DNA of 64,000 nt, taken from assembly GCF_011751745.2 (NCBI RefSeq), contig NZ_CP061170.1:62001-126000 (forward strand), given 5' to 3'. Both the position numbers and the translations under genes were made by a program. This stretch comes from Paramicrobacterium fandaimingii. GTDB taxonomy: Bacteria; Actinomycetota; Actinomycetes; Actinomycetales; Microbacteriaceae. Shown piece after piece: positions 44,596 to 52,590 of the stretch. How positions within the stretch are numbered: position 1 is the first letter of the stretch; each line of letters starts with the position of its first letter. Under the pieces are notes generated by a model. It did not search any database and had not been told where the DNA came from. It was given only the letters and a program-made list of their open reading frames with translations.

Positions 44596-45488
44596 TTGAG
44601 ATCCTCGAGCTTCACGCCGGCTACCGCGGCAATTTCGGTGAACGCGTCGAAGAGGCTCGGCTCGGGGGCGATGATGACATCCAGGCCGACGAACGAGCTG
44701 TAGGCACCGAGGGTTTCCTTGTTCTTTTCGGAGAAGACCTTCGGCAGCGCCTCCTCGAGCAGTGTGCGCGTTTCATCGTCGAGGGACTGACGTGCGAGCA
44801 CCGTGCCCATGACATCCATCGACGGGCTTTCGCCCACACCGCGCCACTCGCCGTCGGCGAAGGGAAACATGGGGGCGCCCAACTCAGTGAGCATGATCGC
44901 CGTGCACGCGGCATCCACCTGACCTTGTTCGAGAGCCGCAAAGCTGCCCTCATGGCCACCGGCAAAGATCGCTTCGTAATCTGTGCCCTGCTCGAGCCCA
45001 GCCTGGTGGAGCATGTACACCGGCATGAAGTACCCAGAACTGGATGCCGGGTCGGCGAAGGCGACGGTCTTGCCTTTGAGGTCTTCGAGCTTCTGAATGG
45101 GTGAGCCGTCGAGCACGACGCAGGTCGAGACGGCTTCGTCGTTGCCCTCCCACGCAAGGAGCGCGTCGACCTCGCCTGTGTTCACGGCCAAGGCAGACGG
45201 GAAGCCGCTCATAATGCCGATATCGACGTGGTCGGCGCGTATCGCCTCGACCACACTGAGATAGTCGGGCACATCGGTAACTTCGACCTCTCGCCCGGTA
45301 TCTTCTTCAAGCAGCTCGACGAGAGCGTCGACCGGGTTTTCTTGCGTGGGGTCGTCGGAGATGGGGAGGGTGGCGATGGTGATGGGTGCATCGGAGCTGG
45401 CGGCTCCAGCTTCAGACGCTGAACAGCCGGCGAGAGCGAGAGCGGAGATGCTGAGCACGCCCAGTGCGGGGAGGGTATAGCGGCGCAT
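44592..45488 (-). CDS. phnD: Phosphonate-type substrate-binding lipoprotein PhnD
   Basis: A 298-residue periplasmic-binding-type lipoprotein. The signal peptide ends in LALAGC with lipidated Cys22. The mature protein has the PhnD/SsuA-like TLPISDDPTQENPVDALVEL start, then VEAIRADHVDIGIMSGFPSAL and GKTVAFADPASSSGYFMP, where the SSSGY stretch binds the phosphonate oxyanion. The operon begins with this gene; 221 bp with repeats lie upstream. The ligand may be a phosphonate, phosphite or organophosphate; no C-P lyase genes are in the window. Confidence 0.9.
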   Translation of the reverse strand: MRRYTLPALGVLSISALALAGCSASEAGAASSDAPITIATLPISDDPTQENPVDALVELLEEDTGREVEVTDVPDYLSVVEAIRADHVDIGIMSGFPSALAVNTGEVDALLAWEGNDEAVSTCVVLDGSPIQKLEDLKGKTVAFADPASSSGYFMPVYMLHQAGLEQGTDYEAIFAGGHEGSFAALEQGQVDAACTAIMLTELGAPMFPFADGEWRGVGESPSMDVMGTVLARQSLDDETRTLLEEALPKVFSEKNKETLGAYSSFVGLDVIIAPEPSLFDAFTEIAAVAGVKLEDLK

Positions 45489-45518
45489 TGTGCCCTTTCG
45501 AGGTGGGAGGCACTCGCG

Positions 45519-45576
45519 AGGAATTGCGAGACCACCAGTATTCGAACTCCCGAAGGTTGCCAGGAATTACGAGACC
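45519..45576. repeat. Direct repeat upstream of the phn operon
   Basis: AGGAATTGCGAGACC (45519-45533) recurs as AGGAATTACGAGACC (45562-45576), 14 of 15 bases the same and 43 bp apart. They are in the leader before phnD and may be regulator sites, as four helical turns separate them. Confidence 0.55.
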
Positions 45577-45584
45577 GGTGTACA

Positions 45585-45612
45585 TCGAATGGAACACCAG
45601 ATGAACATTCGA
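45585..45612. promoter_or_regulatory. Inverted repeat upstream of the phn operon
   Basis: TCGAATG (45585-45591) and CATTCGA (45606-45612) are exact complements with a 14-bp spacer. It is a candidate operator of the operon's TetR protein. Confidence 0.45.
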
Positions 45613-45709
45613 GTGAGGACCTGGCGCTCTGCCGACCGGATGCGAGGGGTGAAAAGGCGAGCTACCGTCAGTACGTCGACGAGCGAGAGCAGTTGAAGAA
45701 TGCGGGCGC

Positions 45710-46369
45710 TTACCAGCCGCGGGCGCGCCAGTCGGGGAGCGAAGGGCGTTCGGCACCAAGCGTCGTCGGGTCGCCATGGCCCGGGAACACCCGCGTGCTG
45801 TCGGGGAACCGCTCGAAGAGACGTGACGAGACATCGGTGAAGAGCTGATCGAACCGCACGGGATCGTCGCCCGTGTTTCCGACGCCACCGGGAAAGAGAC
45901 TGTCCCCAGTGAACAGCAGTGTCGGCTTCCCAGACACTGCGAGTGCGACCGAGCCCGGCGTGTGGCCCCGAAGCGCGATGACCTCGAGCGTGATGCCATC
46001 GATGCTCACACGGTCGCCATGGTCGAGCAGCACGTCGGCTTCGACGCCGCGCTCGGCGGTGAGCTGCGCAGCATCCGCTCGCCCGATCGCCACGCGCGCG
46101 CCCGTCTGATTCGCGATCTCTGCCGTGGCACGTGTGTGATCCCAGTGGGCGTGCGTCGTCACGATGGTGACCAGGCGCGTCGCGCCTTCGGCATCCTGCT
46201 CGCCATCGTGGAACAGGGTAGAAATGGATGCTGTATCAGCCGCCGCATCGATGAGCACCTGTTCACCTGACTTCCGGGCCGTGACGAGATAGACGGCGTT
46301 GTTCATCGACGAGACGAAGGTGCGGCGCACGGTGAATTCTGGCCGATCGACGACGATCTCGGAGACCAC
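45710..46369 (-). CDS. MBL-fold metallo-hydrolase (glyoxalase II-like)
   Basis: A 219-residue metallo-beta-lactamase fold enzyme. The zinc site THAHWDH holds H73, H75, D77 and H78; further metal-binding parts are LRGHTPGSVAL, LFTGDSLFPGG and VFPGHGDPTTL. Similarity is to hydroxyacylglutathione hydrolase-like thioesterases. The GTG at 46369 with GGAG upstream is taken as start, since the long upstream frame has no pattern and would overlap the divergent gene. It lies 222 bp from phnD and is probably a separate transcription unit. Confidence 0.88.
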   Translation of the reverse strand: MVSEIVVDRPEFTVRRTFVSSMNNAVYLVTARKSGEQVLIDAAADTASISTLFHDGEQDAEGATRLVTIVTTHAHWDHTRATAEIANQTGARVAIGRADAAQLTAERGVEADVLLDHGDRVSIDGITLEVIALRGHTPGSVALAVSGKPTLLFTGDSLFPGGVGNTGDDPVRFDQLFTDVSSRLFERFPDSTRVFPGHGDPTTLGAERPSLPDWRARGW

Positions 46370-46495
46370 GGCAACTCCATTCGAGCGAGGCTGGTCACTC
46401 CACTCTGCCACGAGACGGTGCCACGAGGAGCCATGGATGACTATCAGTAATGCGTAGCCACGTAGTTCTCGTGCGGGCGAACGTACAATGATGCG

Positions 46496-47701
46496 ATGAA
46501 GGCGCTCCTCGTGACGACGGGCAGTCGCGGCGACGTCGAGCCGTTCGTGGCGCTGGCGCGCGGGCTTGCAGACGCTGGGCACCGCCCAACGCTCGCCGCT
46601 CCCGCACGGTTCCGTGCGCTCACCGAGGCGCATGGCATCGCGTTCATCGCGCTGGACGACAGCCTGTTCGAGCTGCAAGACGCACTGGCGCACAAGGGCA
46701 CATTCGCGGCCGTGACGGGGGCCGCGCGGGCGAAATCGGCGTTGACGCTCTTTCTGAACGACGTCGCCGATCTCGCCGAAATTTCTACAGACGTCGTCGT
46801 CTACCACCCGAAGACGCTTGCCGCTCCTCTTGTCGCGGAGCGCCTTGGCGTTCCGTCGATCGCGGCGCAGCTGATCCCGCTCTACCAGCCCACGTCGGCG
46901 TTCCCCTCGCCGCTGCTGGGCATCCCCGTTCCGCGGGCGTTGAACCGCACGAGCTGGCGTCTGAGTTCAGCAATCGAGGCACCGTGGCGCGGCATGCTCC
47001 GCTCGCTGCACCGAGATCGACTGCGACTGTCGACGCCGCTCATCGGCATTGCCGACCGCATCGCGGCCGAAGGTGCCCTCAATCCCTGGAGTCCGCACCT
47101 GCTGCCGGCTCCCGACGACTGGCCCACGATCGCCGAGCCGCTCGGGTTCTGGCGGCTACCCGCCGTTTCGGAAGAGCCCTCGCCGGAGCTCGTCGAGTTT
47201 CTCAATGACGGCGAGCCGCCCGTGTATGTCGGTTTCGGCAGCATGGTCTCGAAGCATCCGGATGCTGTGGGTGAGGCCGTTCGCGATGCGTTGCGCCGCG
47301 TCGGACGCCGAGGGATCGTCGTGACCGGGGCTGGGGCAGTGGAGCTCGAAGGCGACGACAGCATCCTCGTTCTCGACCACGTTTCACATGACTGGCTGCT
47401 GCCCCGCACGGCCGTCGCTGTGCACCATGGCGGCGTGGGGACGGTCGGCGCGGCATTGTCGGCCGGTGTTCCGCAGGTGATCCGCCCGTTCCTCGGCGAC
47501 CAGCGGTTCTGGGCGAGGCGCGTGTCCGAGATTGGCGCGGGCGTCAGGCTGCGGCAGCTCACGGCGGAGGCGCTTGCGGAGGCGATCGTCGCGGCGCAAT
47601 CATGTGCGCCTCGAGCGCGGGCGCTCGCCGACAGCATCCGGGCAAGCGATGACGGTGTGACGAAGGCAGTGTGTCGAATCGAGACTCTGGTCGCCGCCTA
47701 G
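46496..47701 (+). CDS. Glycosyltransferase of the UGT/GT1 family
   Basis: A 401-residue GT-B glycosyltransferase. The N-terminal half starts LLVTTGSRGDVEPFVALARG, as in macrolide and sterol glucosyltransferases. The C-terminal nucleotide-sugar part holds VYVGFGSMVSKHP and the donor-binding HHGGVGTVGAALSAGVPQV. It transfers sugar to a lipid or antibiotic-like acceptor and could inactivate a drug; the acceptor is unknown. It is divergent from the MBL gene. The ATG at 46496 is the natural start (MKALLVTTGSRG). Confidence 0.9.
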   Translation: MKALLVTTGSRGDVEPFVALARGLADAGHRPTLAAPARFRALTEAHGIAFIALDDSLFELQDALAHKGTFAAVTGAARAKSALTLFLNDVADLAEISTDVVVYHPKTLAAPLVAERLGVPSIAAQLIPLYQPTSAFPSPLLGIPVPRALNRTSWRLSSAIEAPWRGMLRSLHRDRLRLSTPLIGIADRIAAEGALNPWSPHLLPAPDDWPTIAEPLGFWRLPAVSEEPSPELVEFLNDGEPPVYVGFGSMVSKHPDAVGEAVRDALRRVGRRGIVVTGAGAVELEGDDSILVLDHVSHDWLLPRTAVAVHHGGVGTVGAALSAGVPQVIRPFLGDQRFWARRVSEIGAGVRLRQLTAEALAEAIVAAQSCAPRARALADSIRASDDGVTKAVCRIETLVAA

Positions 47702-47803
47702 CCTCACCGTTGGGGCGCGTGAGATGCCATGCTGCCGTGACGTCACAGTGTCGCGTTGGCGCTCGCAGTGAAAGAATGGTCGTGGCGAGCGGGAGGAGCA
47801 GTG

Positions 47804-48511
47804 ATGATCGAAATCACCTGGCTGCCCGACACGCTTCTCACCGAGCTGATCCTGCTGTGCATCGCGTTCGCGCTTTCGGCGATTGTCGGGTTCGAACGCC
47901 AGCGTCAGCTGAAATCGGCCGGCATGCGCACGCATGCCGTCGTTGGGCTCGGTGCTGCGCTTTTCACGCTGGTCTCGGCGTATGGCTTCCAGAACGTGCT
48001 CGGGGCCGATATCGTGCTCGACCCGTCGCGCATCGCAGCGCAGATCGTCTCGGGGATCGGCTTTCTCGGTGCCGGTGTCATCTTCGTGCGTCAGAACATC
48101 GTCAACGGGCTCACCACTGCCGCGTCCATCTGGGTGACCGCCGCCATCGGCATGGCCTGCGGTGCCGGGATGCCCGTCGTTGCCGCAGCGACAACGGTGC
48201 TGTACCTGATCGCGGTCATGGCGCTGAGCGCCATCTCACTGCGCATCCCGTCTGCGGATCGCAGCGTGAGGTTTTCTGTGACCTATCGCAATCACAAGGG
48301 TGCGCTGCGGCGAATTCTCGCGTGTGCGACGGAACTCGGGTACCAGACCGCTCTCACCAGCACTCGGAAGGTCGAAGAGACTGATACCGACATGATCGAG
48401 GTGAGCATGCGCTTCACGCGGCCTAAGGCCGGACCGACTGACGACCTAGTCGAGGCGCTGTCCGAAGTTGAGGACGTGCTGTCCGTCTCACCGCCAGACA
48501 ATGATGACTGA
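47804..48511 (+). CDS. MgtC/SapB family membrane protein
   Basis: A 235-residue protein. About five helices in the first 150 residues contain the MgtC signature FALSAIVGFERQRQLKSAGMRTHAVVGLGAAL (about 20-51) and RIAAQIVSGIGFLGAGVIF. A soluble C-terminal domain of about 80 residues follows (ACT-like; FSVTYRNHKGALRRILAC). MgtC-type proteins modulate magnesium homeostasis and membrane ATPase. The ATG at 47804 has GGGAGGA; a GTG one codon upstream is possible. It follows the glycosyltransferase by 103 bp. Confidence 0.9.
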   Translation: MIEITWLPDTLLTELILLCIAFALSAIVGFERQRQLKSAGMRTHAVVGLGAALFTLVSAYGFQNVLGADIVLDPSRIAAQIVSGIGFLGAGVIFVRQNIVNGLTTAASIWVTAAIGMACGAGMPVVAAATTVLYLIAVMALSAISLRIPSADRSVRFSVTYRNHKGALRRILACATELGYQTALTSTRKVEETDTDMIEVSMRFTRPKAGPTDDLVEALSEVEDVLSVSPPDNDD

Positions 48512-48558
48512 AGCGAGCGAGGAACTTCTGTGACCGATGATCGAGAGCGGAGGTCGCG

Positions 48559-49128
48559 ATGCTGAATCGAGTCACCGTCTTCACCGGGTCTGCCGCCGGA
48601 CATGACCCTCTGTACGCGACAGCGGTGACGGAGTTCGCACACGCCCTCGCCGATGCGGGGATCGGTGCCGTGTACGGTGGCGGACACGTGGGGCTGATGG
48701 GTGCTTTCGCCGACGCGCTCGTGGAGCGTGGCGGCGAGGTGCGCGGCGTTATGCCGCAGGCGCTCGTCGATCGTGAGATTGCGCACACGAGGCTCACACA
48801 CCTTGAGGTCGTCGCGAACATGCATCAGCGCAAAGAGCGCATGGCTGAACTGGGTGACGGGTTCGTCGCCCTGCCGGGCGGCGCGGGCACCCTCGAGGAG
48901 CTCTTCGAAGCGTGGACGTGGCAGCAGCTCGGCATCCACGCGAAGCCTGTTGCGCTATTCGACGTCGATGGGTTTTGGCAGCCGCTTGTGCAGATGATCG
49001 CGTCGATGACCGAGAAGGGGTTCATCGCGTCGGCGTTCAGTGATGCCTTGATTGTCGAGGAGGACCCGCGGGCGCTGTTGAAGGCGATGATGGCGTGGTC
49101 GCCGCTCGCGCCGAAATGGGAGCGGTGA
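48559..49128 (+). CDS. LOG family protein (TIGR00730, cytokinin riboside monophosphate phosphoribohydrolase)
   Basis: A 189-residue Rossmann-fold protein. It has VYGGGHVGLMG at 39-49, R91-K92 in MHQRKERM and the PGGAGTLEE motif (106-114), the full LOG active site. LOG enzymes split the N-glycosidic bond of AMP or cytokinin nucleotides. The bacterial role is probably AMP/nucleotide recycling, with cytokinin release seen in some actinobacteria (Rv1205). The start has a usable ribosome-binding site (AGAGCGGAGG). Confidence 0.93.
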   Translation: MLNRVTVFTGSAAGHDPLYATAVTEFAHALADAGIGAVYGGGHVGLMGAFADALVERGGEVRGVMPQALVDREIAHTRLTHLEVVANMHQRKERMAELGDGFVALPGGAGTLEELFEAWTWQQLGIHAKPVALFDVDGFWQPLVQMIASMTEKGFIASAFSDALIVEEDPRALLKAMMAWSPLAPKWER

Positions 49129-49135
49129 CAAGCCG

Positions 49136-49534
49136 CTACGAGTTCGGTGCGTGAATTGCGACGCGCACTCCCAGCGCCGCGGCGGCGCTGGCGAGCCTCT
49201 GATCGAACGTCGCGAGACTCGAACCCGTTTCGATAGCAGCGTCGAGAACGCAGCAGTCAGGAAGCTTCAGCGATGCTTCCGCGCGCAGTGTGGCCAAGCG
49301 GGCTGCGCCGCCAGCGCCCGGTGCCCACTCTGAGATTCCGAGGCCGTCAAGTGCCCGGAGCGCGACGGTCTCGCGGCGGGCGCGTATGGGACCAACGAGA
49401 ATTTCGGCGAGCGTCAGTGAGTGTGCGAGATAGCCGTCGCTGAACGTGGAGCGAAAAAAGAATTCGGCCCGATCGTGGTGGTCGTCCTCACGTGAAAGAA
49501 TCGCGAAAACGACGCTTGCGTCGAGAACAATCAT
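49136..49534 (-). CDS. vapC: PIN-domain toxin VapC
   Basis: A 132-residue PIN-domain RNase. The acidic metal-binding residues are D5 (VLDASV), E44 (TLAEIL), D93 and D98 (LPDCCVLDAA) and D111 (ATFDQRL), a complete active site. VapC toxins cut tRNA or rRNA. It overlaps the antitoxin gene by 4 bp (ATGA at 49531-49534), so the antitoxin is made first. It nearly abuts the convergent LOG gene. Confidence 0.93.
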   Translation of the reverse strand: MIVLDASVVFAILSREDDHHDRAEFFFRSTFSDGYLAHSLTLAEILVGPIRARRETVALRALDGLGISEWAPGAGGAARLATLRAEASLKLPDCCVLDAAIETGSSLATFDQRLASAAAALGVRVAIHAPNS

Positions 49535-49794
49535 TCAGGCCAGTCCTGGCGAAGGCTCTGGAGGTGATCGCGTTCGTACGCGACATCGAGAAGCCCAGAC
49601 GCGAAGTCAATCGCTTCGTGACGGCGCTCGAGTTGGGAGTCAGTCTCGTCGGCAATGGCCGCTGCTCCTGTTGCGAAGAGCCGAGTCACCAGTTCGCTTC
49701 GCGTTGCCTCGGGCCAGCGCTCCTGGGCAATCTCCAATGCCCGCCTGACATCGTCAGTCTGGGTCACCTGGAATCGAGGCAACATGGTGGGCAT
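49531..49794 (-). CDS. vapB: VapB-type antitoxin
   Basis: An 87-residue protein. The N-terminal beta-strand and helix (PRFQVTQTDDVRRALEIAQE, RSELVTRLFATGAAAI) resemble a ribbon-helix-helix DNA-binding domain. The C-terminal tail (ERRHEAIDFASGLLDVAYERDH) would bind and block VapC. A 9-bp-arm palindrome just upstream of the start (49803-49831) is its probable autoregulatory site. Confidence 0.85.
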   Translation of the reverse strand: MPTMLPRFQVTQTDDVRRALEIAQERWPEATRSELVTRLFATGAAAIADETDSQLERRHEAIDFASGLLDVAYERDHLQSLRQDWPE

Positions 49795-49802
49795 AGTGTT
49801 CA

Positions 49803-49831
49803 GTGTACCACTCGGCAGTTCGGTGGTACAC
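49803..49831. promoter_or_regulatory. VapBC autoregulatory operator
   Basis: GTGTACCAC (49803-49811) and GTGGTACAC (49823-49831) form a perfect inverted repeat, with 20 bp between arm centres. It begins 9 bp upstream of the vapB start codon. Confidence 0.8.
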
Positions 49832-49923
49832 CGACCCGTTAAGTCACGTTCATGCCCGAACCTAGTGGATTACTCCACCTGTCAATGCTCGATTACTCCA
49901 GTGATACCTGGTTATTCTCGGGT

Positions 49924-50478
49924 TCAGTTGCCCGTCGGTGGATACGTGACTGAATCATCCGGATGGGTGACGGCTCCGGACGTCAGACTGGCGGCATCCG
50001 CTTTCGCCGCACTCATGATGTGACGCACGTCCTCGCCGTGGGTCAGCAGGTGGTCCGCGATAATCCTCCGGTGGCACCGCCACCACACTGCCTCGGAGCA
50101 CATGATCGCCACCGGTGCCGCTTCCTGCTCCTGTCGTAACCGGTCAAGACCGTGTCGAAAGCTCTCGCTCAGCGCGTAGTCAGCGTAGTTGTGGAAGCTG
50201 CGGTTCTTCCAGAATGCGTTCACCCCGAACGCGACCTCTTTCGAGACCGGTCGACGACCTGCGAGTTCCTCGATGCGCTGGTAGCCGACGCCGACGGCGG
50301 ACAATGAGGCGGCGAGGGCATCATCGTTGAACTGAGGGTGGGCGCGCGAGCCCGGGAGCTTGCGCACGTCGACGATCCGCTCGACGCCGTGCTCTCGCAG
50401 CATCCCAATGAATTCGTCGATCGAGCGGTCAGAGTGCCCGATCGTGAAAATCGGCGGGCGGGTTGCTGATTCAGGCAC
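49924..50478 (-). CDS. DUF488 domain-containing protein
   Basis: A 184-residue DUF488 protein. The N-terminal IFTIGHSDRSIDEFIGML, the following VDVRKLPGSRAHPQFNDD and the C-terminal MCSEAVWWRCHRRIIADHL are the family's signatures. The conserved Cys, His and Arg suggest a nucleotide-linked or RNA-related enzyme, but the reaction is not known. It lies 5 bp downstream of the DUF2945 gene and is cotranscribed. Confidence 0.9.
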   Translation of the reverse strand: MPESATRPPIFTIGHSDRSIDEFIGMLREHGVERIVDVRKLPGSRAHPQFNDDALAASLSAVGVGYQRIEELAGRRPVSKEVAFGVNAFWKNRSFHNYADYALSESFRHGLDRLRQEQEAAPVAIMCSEAVWWRCHRRIIADHLLTHGEDVRHIMSAAKADAASLTSGAVTHPDDSVTYPPTGN

Positions 50479-50483
50479 GGATG

Positions 50484-50696
50484 CTACTTCGGCACGTGCG
50501 TCAGAGCAGAACCCTTGTGCGCCGCGATGTGGTCCGTCTTGTCGCTCGCGATCTCATATTGCGGGTCGTCGTCAGACGCGTGCCGCGTATGACCCTTGTA
50601 GGTGAAGTCTGCCGTGTGCACCTTCGTGATGGTTCCGGAGACATTACCAGCCTCGGAATTCCAGCTCACGTGGTCGCCAACGCTGAACTCTGGCAT
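50484..50696 (-). CDS. DUF2945 (TUDOR-type, hypervirulence-associated) protein
   Basis: A 70-residue protein with the DUF2945 pattern: GDHVSWNSEAGNVSGTITKV, then YKGHTRHASDDDPQYEI and the KTDHIAAHKGSAL end. It folds as a small TUDOR-like barrel and may bind nucleic acid or protein. It sits at the head of a two-gene unit with DUF488; the start at 50696 is preceded by GAAAGG. Function unknown. Confidence 0.88.
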   Translation of the reverse strand: MPEFSVGDHVSWNSEAGNVSGTITKVHTADFTYKGHTRHASDDDPQYEIASDKTDHIAAHKGSALTHVPK

Positions 50697-50767
50697 CGCT
50701 ACCGCCTTTCTTGTGACCTCCCGCCATCGTACGACTGATGGTGGCCGAGGCGCGCGGGGCGGCTCTC

Positions 50768-51124
50768 TCAGAGATACGACACAAGCAGCACGACCGTCGA
50801 CAGAGCCAGCATTCCGAGGCAGTTGAGCCAGAACTCGCTGCCCGTGAACCGTGCGCGAATGTGCGAGTAGGCAGCCGCTACGAAATAGCAGACGATGCCG
50901 ACGTTCGCCGCGAAGGCGATGCCGGGTACCCAGAGGCCCACGGCGAGCCCGGCCACAGCCAACAGTTTGATCACGAGCAGTGTCCACCACCACTCCCGCG
51001 GAAACCCGACGCCGTTGAGGCAGTCGCGAATGAATTTCGGCGGTCTGATCGACATTGCGGCATCGCTCAGAACGACTATGGCGAGAAGCGCGGTGAGCCA
51101 CCACGGTTCGGGAAGCAGAATCAT
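50768..51124 (-). CDS. DoxX-like family membrane protein
   Basis: A 118-residue protein with four membrane helices (about 8-27, 44-64, 69-90 and 98-117). It shows the DoxX_2 pattern PREWWWTLLVIKLLAVAGLAVGL and a YSHIRAR loop. DoxX proteins take part in redox protection at the membrane. The start overlaps the TetR stop (ATGA at 51121-51124), so it is translationally coupled to its probable regulator. Confidence 0.86.
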   Translation of the reverse strand: MILLPEPWWLTALLAIVVLSDAAMSIRPPKFIRDCLNGVGFPREWWWTLLVIKLLAVAGLAVGLWVPGIAFAANVGIVCYFVAAAYSHIRARFTGSEFWLNCLGMLALSTVVLLVSYL

Positions 51125-51732
51125 CGGTTCTCCAGGTGATCGGTCATGACGAGTGAGACAACGTTTTGCAGCTCAGCGAGTGCCGTGGATACGTCGGAAT
51201 CGCCGCCCGCCCAGGCGAACAAAACGCCGAGGTACGCGAAGTACACAGCCCGGGATGCTGTGCGGGCACGGTCGTGGGACATGCCCGATGCCTCGAATTC
51301 GATGGCGATAGCAGCCCGGAGGGTGTCAGCAAGTTCGGCGAAGATCGCCGATTGATGGGCACCGCGAACGAGGACGGCGGCGTATTCGCGCGAGAGCTCC
51401 TGGTCGCGGCTGAAGAGTTCAAGAAAGGGGCGAAGGTGCGCAGTGATCCGCTCGGGTGCGAGCGGGGCATCCTGCTCACCGCGTGATGTGTGCTGGGATA
51501 CCTGAGCGTTCTGCCTCTGCGCGATTGACGCCTCGAACACGGCTGCGAGCAGCGCGCTCTTGTCGCCGACGGACATGACTGTGCCCGTGCTCACTCGCGC
51601 CTCGAGCGCGATCTGGCGGATGGACGTCGCAGCGAAACCCTGCTGTCGAAACAGGCGATCAGCAATGCTGATGACGTGGCGTCGCGTGGTGGCGCGCTGT
51701 TCTGCGCGTGACTGAACCTGTTCACTGAACAT
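51121..51732 (-). CDS. TetR family transcriptional regulator
   Basis: A 203-residue TetR repressor (RRHVISIADRLFRQQGFAAT, then ARVSTGTVMSVGDKSAL in place of the usual YxxFxxK). It is the first gene in an operon with DoxX, and a palindrome covers its own start codon (51724-51739), so autorepression by blocking RNA polymerase or ribosome is likely. The promoter reading toward TspO on the plus strand is also close. Confidence 0.86.
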   Translation of the reverse strand: MFSEQVQSRAEQRATTRRHVISIADRLFRQQGFAATSIRQIALEARVSTGTVMSVGDKSALLAAVFEASIAQRQNAQVSQHTSRGEQDAPLAPERITAHLRPFLELFSRDQELSREYAAVLVRGAHQSAIFAELADTLRAAIAIEFEASGMSHDRARTASRAVYFAYLGVLFAWAGGDSDVSTALAELQNVVSLVMTDHLENR

Positions 51733-51739
51733 GTTCAGT
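51713..51739. promoter_or_regulatory. Tandem palindromes over the TetR start codon
   Basis: The perfect palindrome ACTGAACATGTTCAGT (51724-51739) contains the TetR ATG (51730-51732). Next to it lies the near copy TGAACCTGTTCA (51713-51724), 13 bp away. It is a strong candidate operator, partly coding. Confidence 0.75.
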
Positions 51740-51833
51740 CACGCTACTCCGATTCTTCACAACGCGCAAGCGCTGGCATTGTCGAGGGCTCCGCGTAGCA
51801 TGGCCAGACGGCAACCGTCGGAAAGGAGAACTG

Positions 51834-52373
51834 ATGTTCGCGAAGAAGCTCCTGGGGACGAGCGTGCTGGTGACAGCCACCGCACTCACGGGCGCTGCGG
51901 CGACGCAAGACGTCAACAGCCACTGGTACACGAAGCTGCGCAAGCCTGATTTTCAGCCACCGGCCGCGACATTTCCCCTTGTTTGGCCGGCCCTTTACGC
52001 AAGCATCGCCCTGGCCTCGGCGGCCGTGCTCGTGCCGCAAGCGAAGAAGCGGGCCACGCAGAAGCGCCGTGAAAGCCTCGGCGTGCAGGTGACGAGACCG
52101 GATGCTGATCCAGCATCCGACCCGGCTCGCGGATACCGCCGCGCACTCCTGCTCAACCTGGCGCTCAACGCCGGGTGGTCGTGGACCTTCTTCCGCCAGC
52201 ACGACCTCGATCTGGCGCTCGGCACCGCGACGGGCCTTGCGGTCAGCAGTACCGACCTCGCCCGCCGGGCGGGGCGCGTGCACCGCGGTCTCGGCTGGGC
52301 ACTTGTGCCGTACGCCGCGTGGTGTTGGTTTGCGACGGCGCTCACCGCGCGCATTCGCACGCTGAACAGCTGA
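51834..52373 (+). CDS. TspO/MBR family protein
   Basis: A 179-residue membrane protein related to TspO (tryptophan-rich sensory protein). It has the WYTKLRKPDFQPPAATFPLVWPALY stretch (about 31-55) that resembles the first TspO loop and helix, later NAGWSWTFFRQHDLDLAL, and a C-terminal LVPYAAWCWFATAL. TspO binds porphyrins and tetrapyrroles and responds to stress. An insert of polar residues in the middle (KKRATQKRRESLGVQVTRPD) lengthens the loop compared with the family. It is divergent from the TetR/DoxX unit. Confidence 0.88.
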   Translation: MFAKKLLGTSVLVTATALTGAAATQDVNSHWYTKLRKPDFQPPAATFPLVWPALYASIALASAAVLVPQAKKRATQKRRESLGVQVTRPDADPASDPARGYRRALLLNLALNAGWSWTFFRQHDLDLALGTATGLAVSSTDLARRAGRVHRGLGWALVPYAAWCWFATALTARIRTLNS

Positions 52374-52590
52374 GTGCCGGGATCCCTGCGCGGGCGCTTG
52401 CCTAGTTTGCAGAAGAGTCGCTGCTCGTTGACTCCGGCGTGACCAGCCCAGCCTTCGAGCCGCGCGGCGAAGAGTGTCGAGTACGCGGCCAAGGTGCGTC
52501 CGGGCCCCGAACCAGGTGAGCGCCTGATTCAATGGAGGCGAGGCAGCATCTCGCACTCCGCTGCCTCCGGAGACCCAGAGGGAGCATCAC
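52374..52590 (+). other. 217-bp gap with leader hairpin before the aminotransferase gene
   Basis: No gene is seen. GAGGCAGC (52540-52547) and GCTGCCTC (52560-52567) form a perfect stem 23 bp before the aminotransferase start, a possible RNA regulatory hairpin. I recognise no known riboswitch class. Confidence 0.35.
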
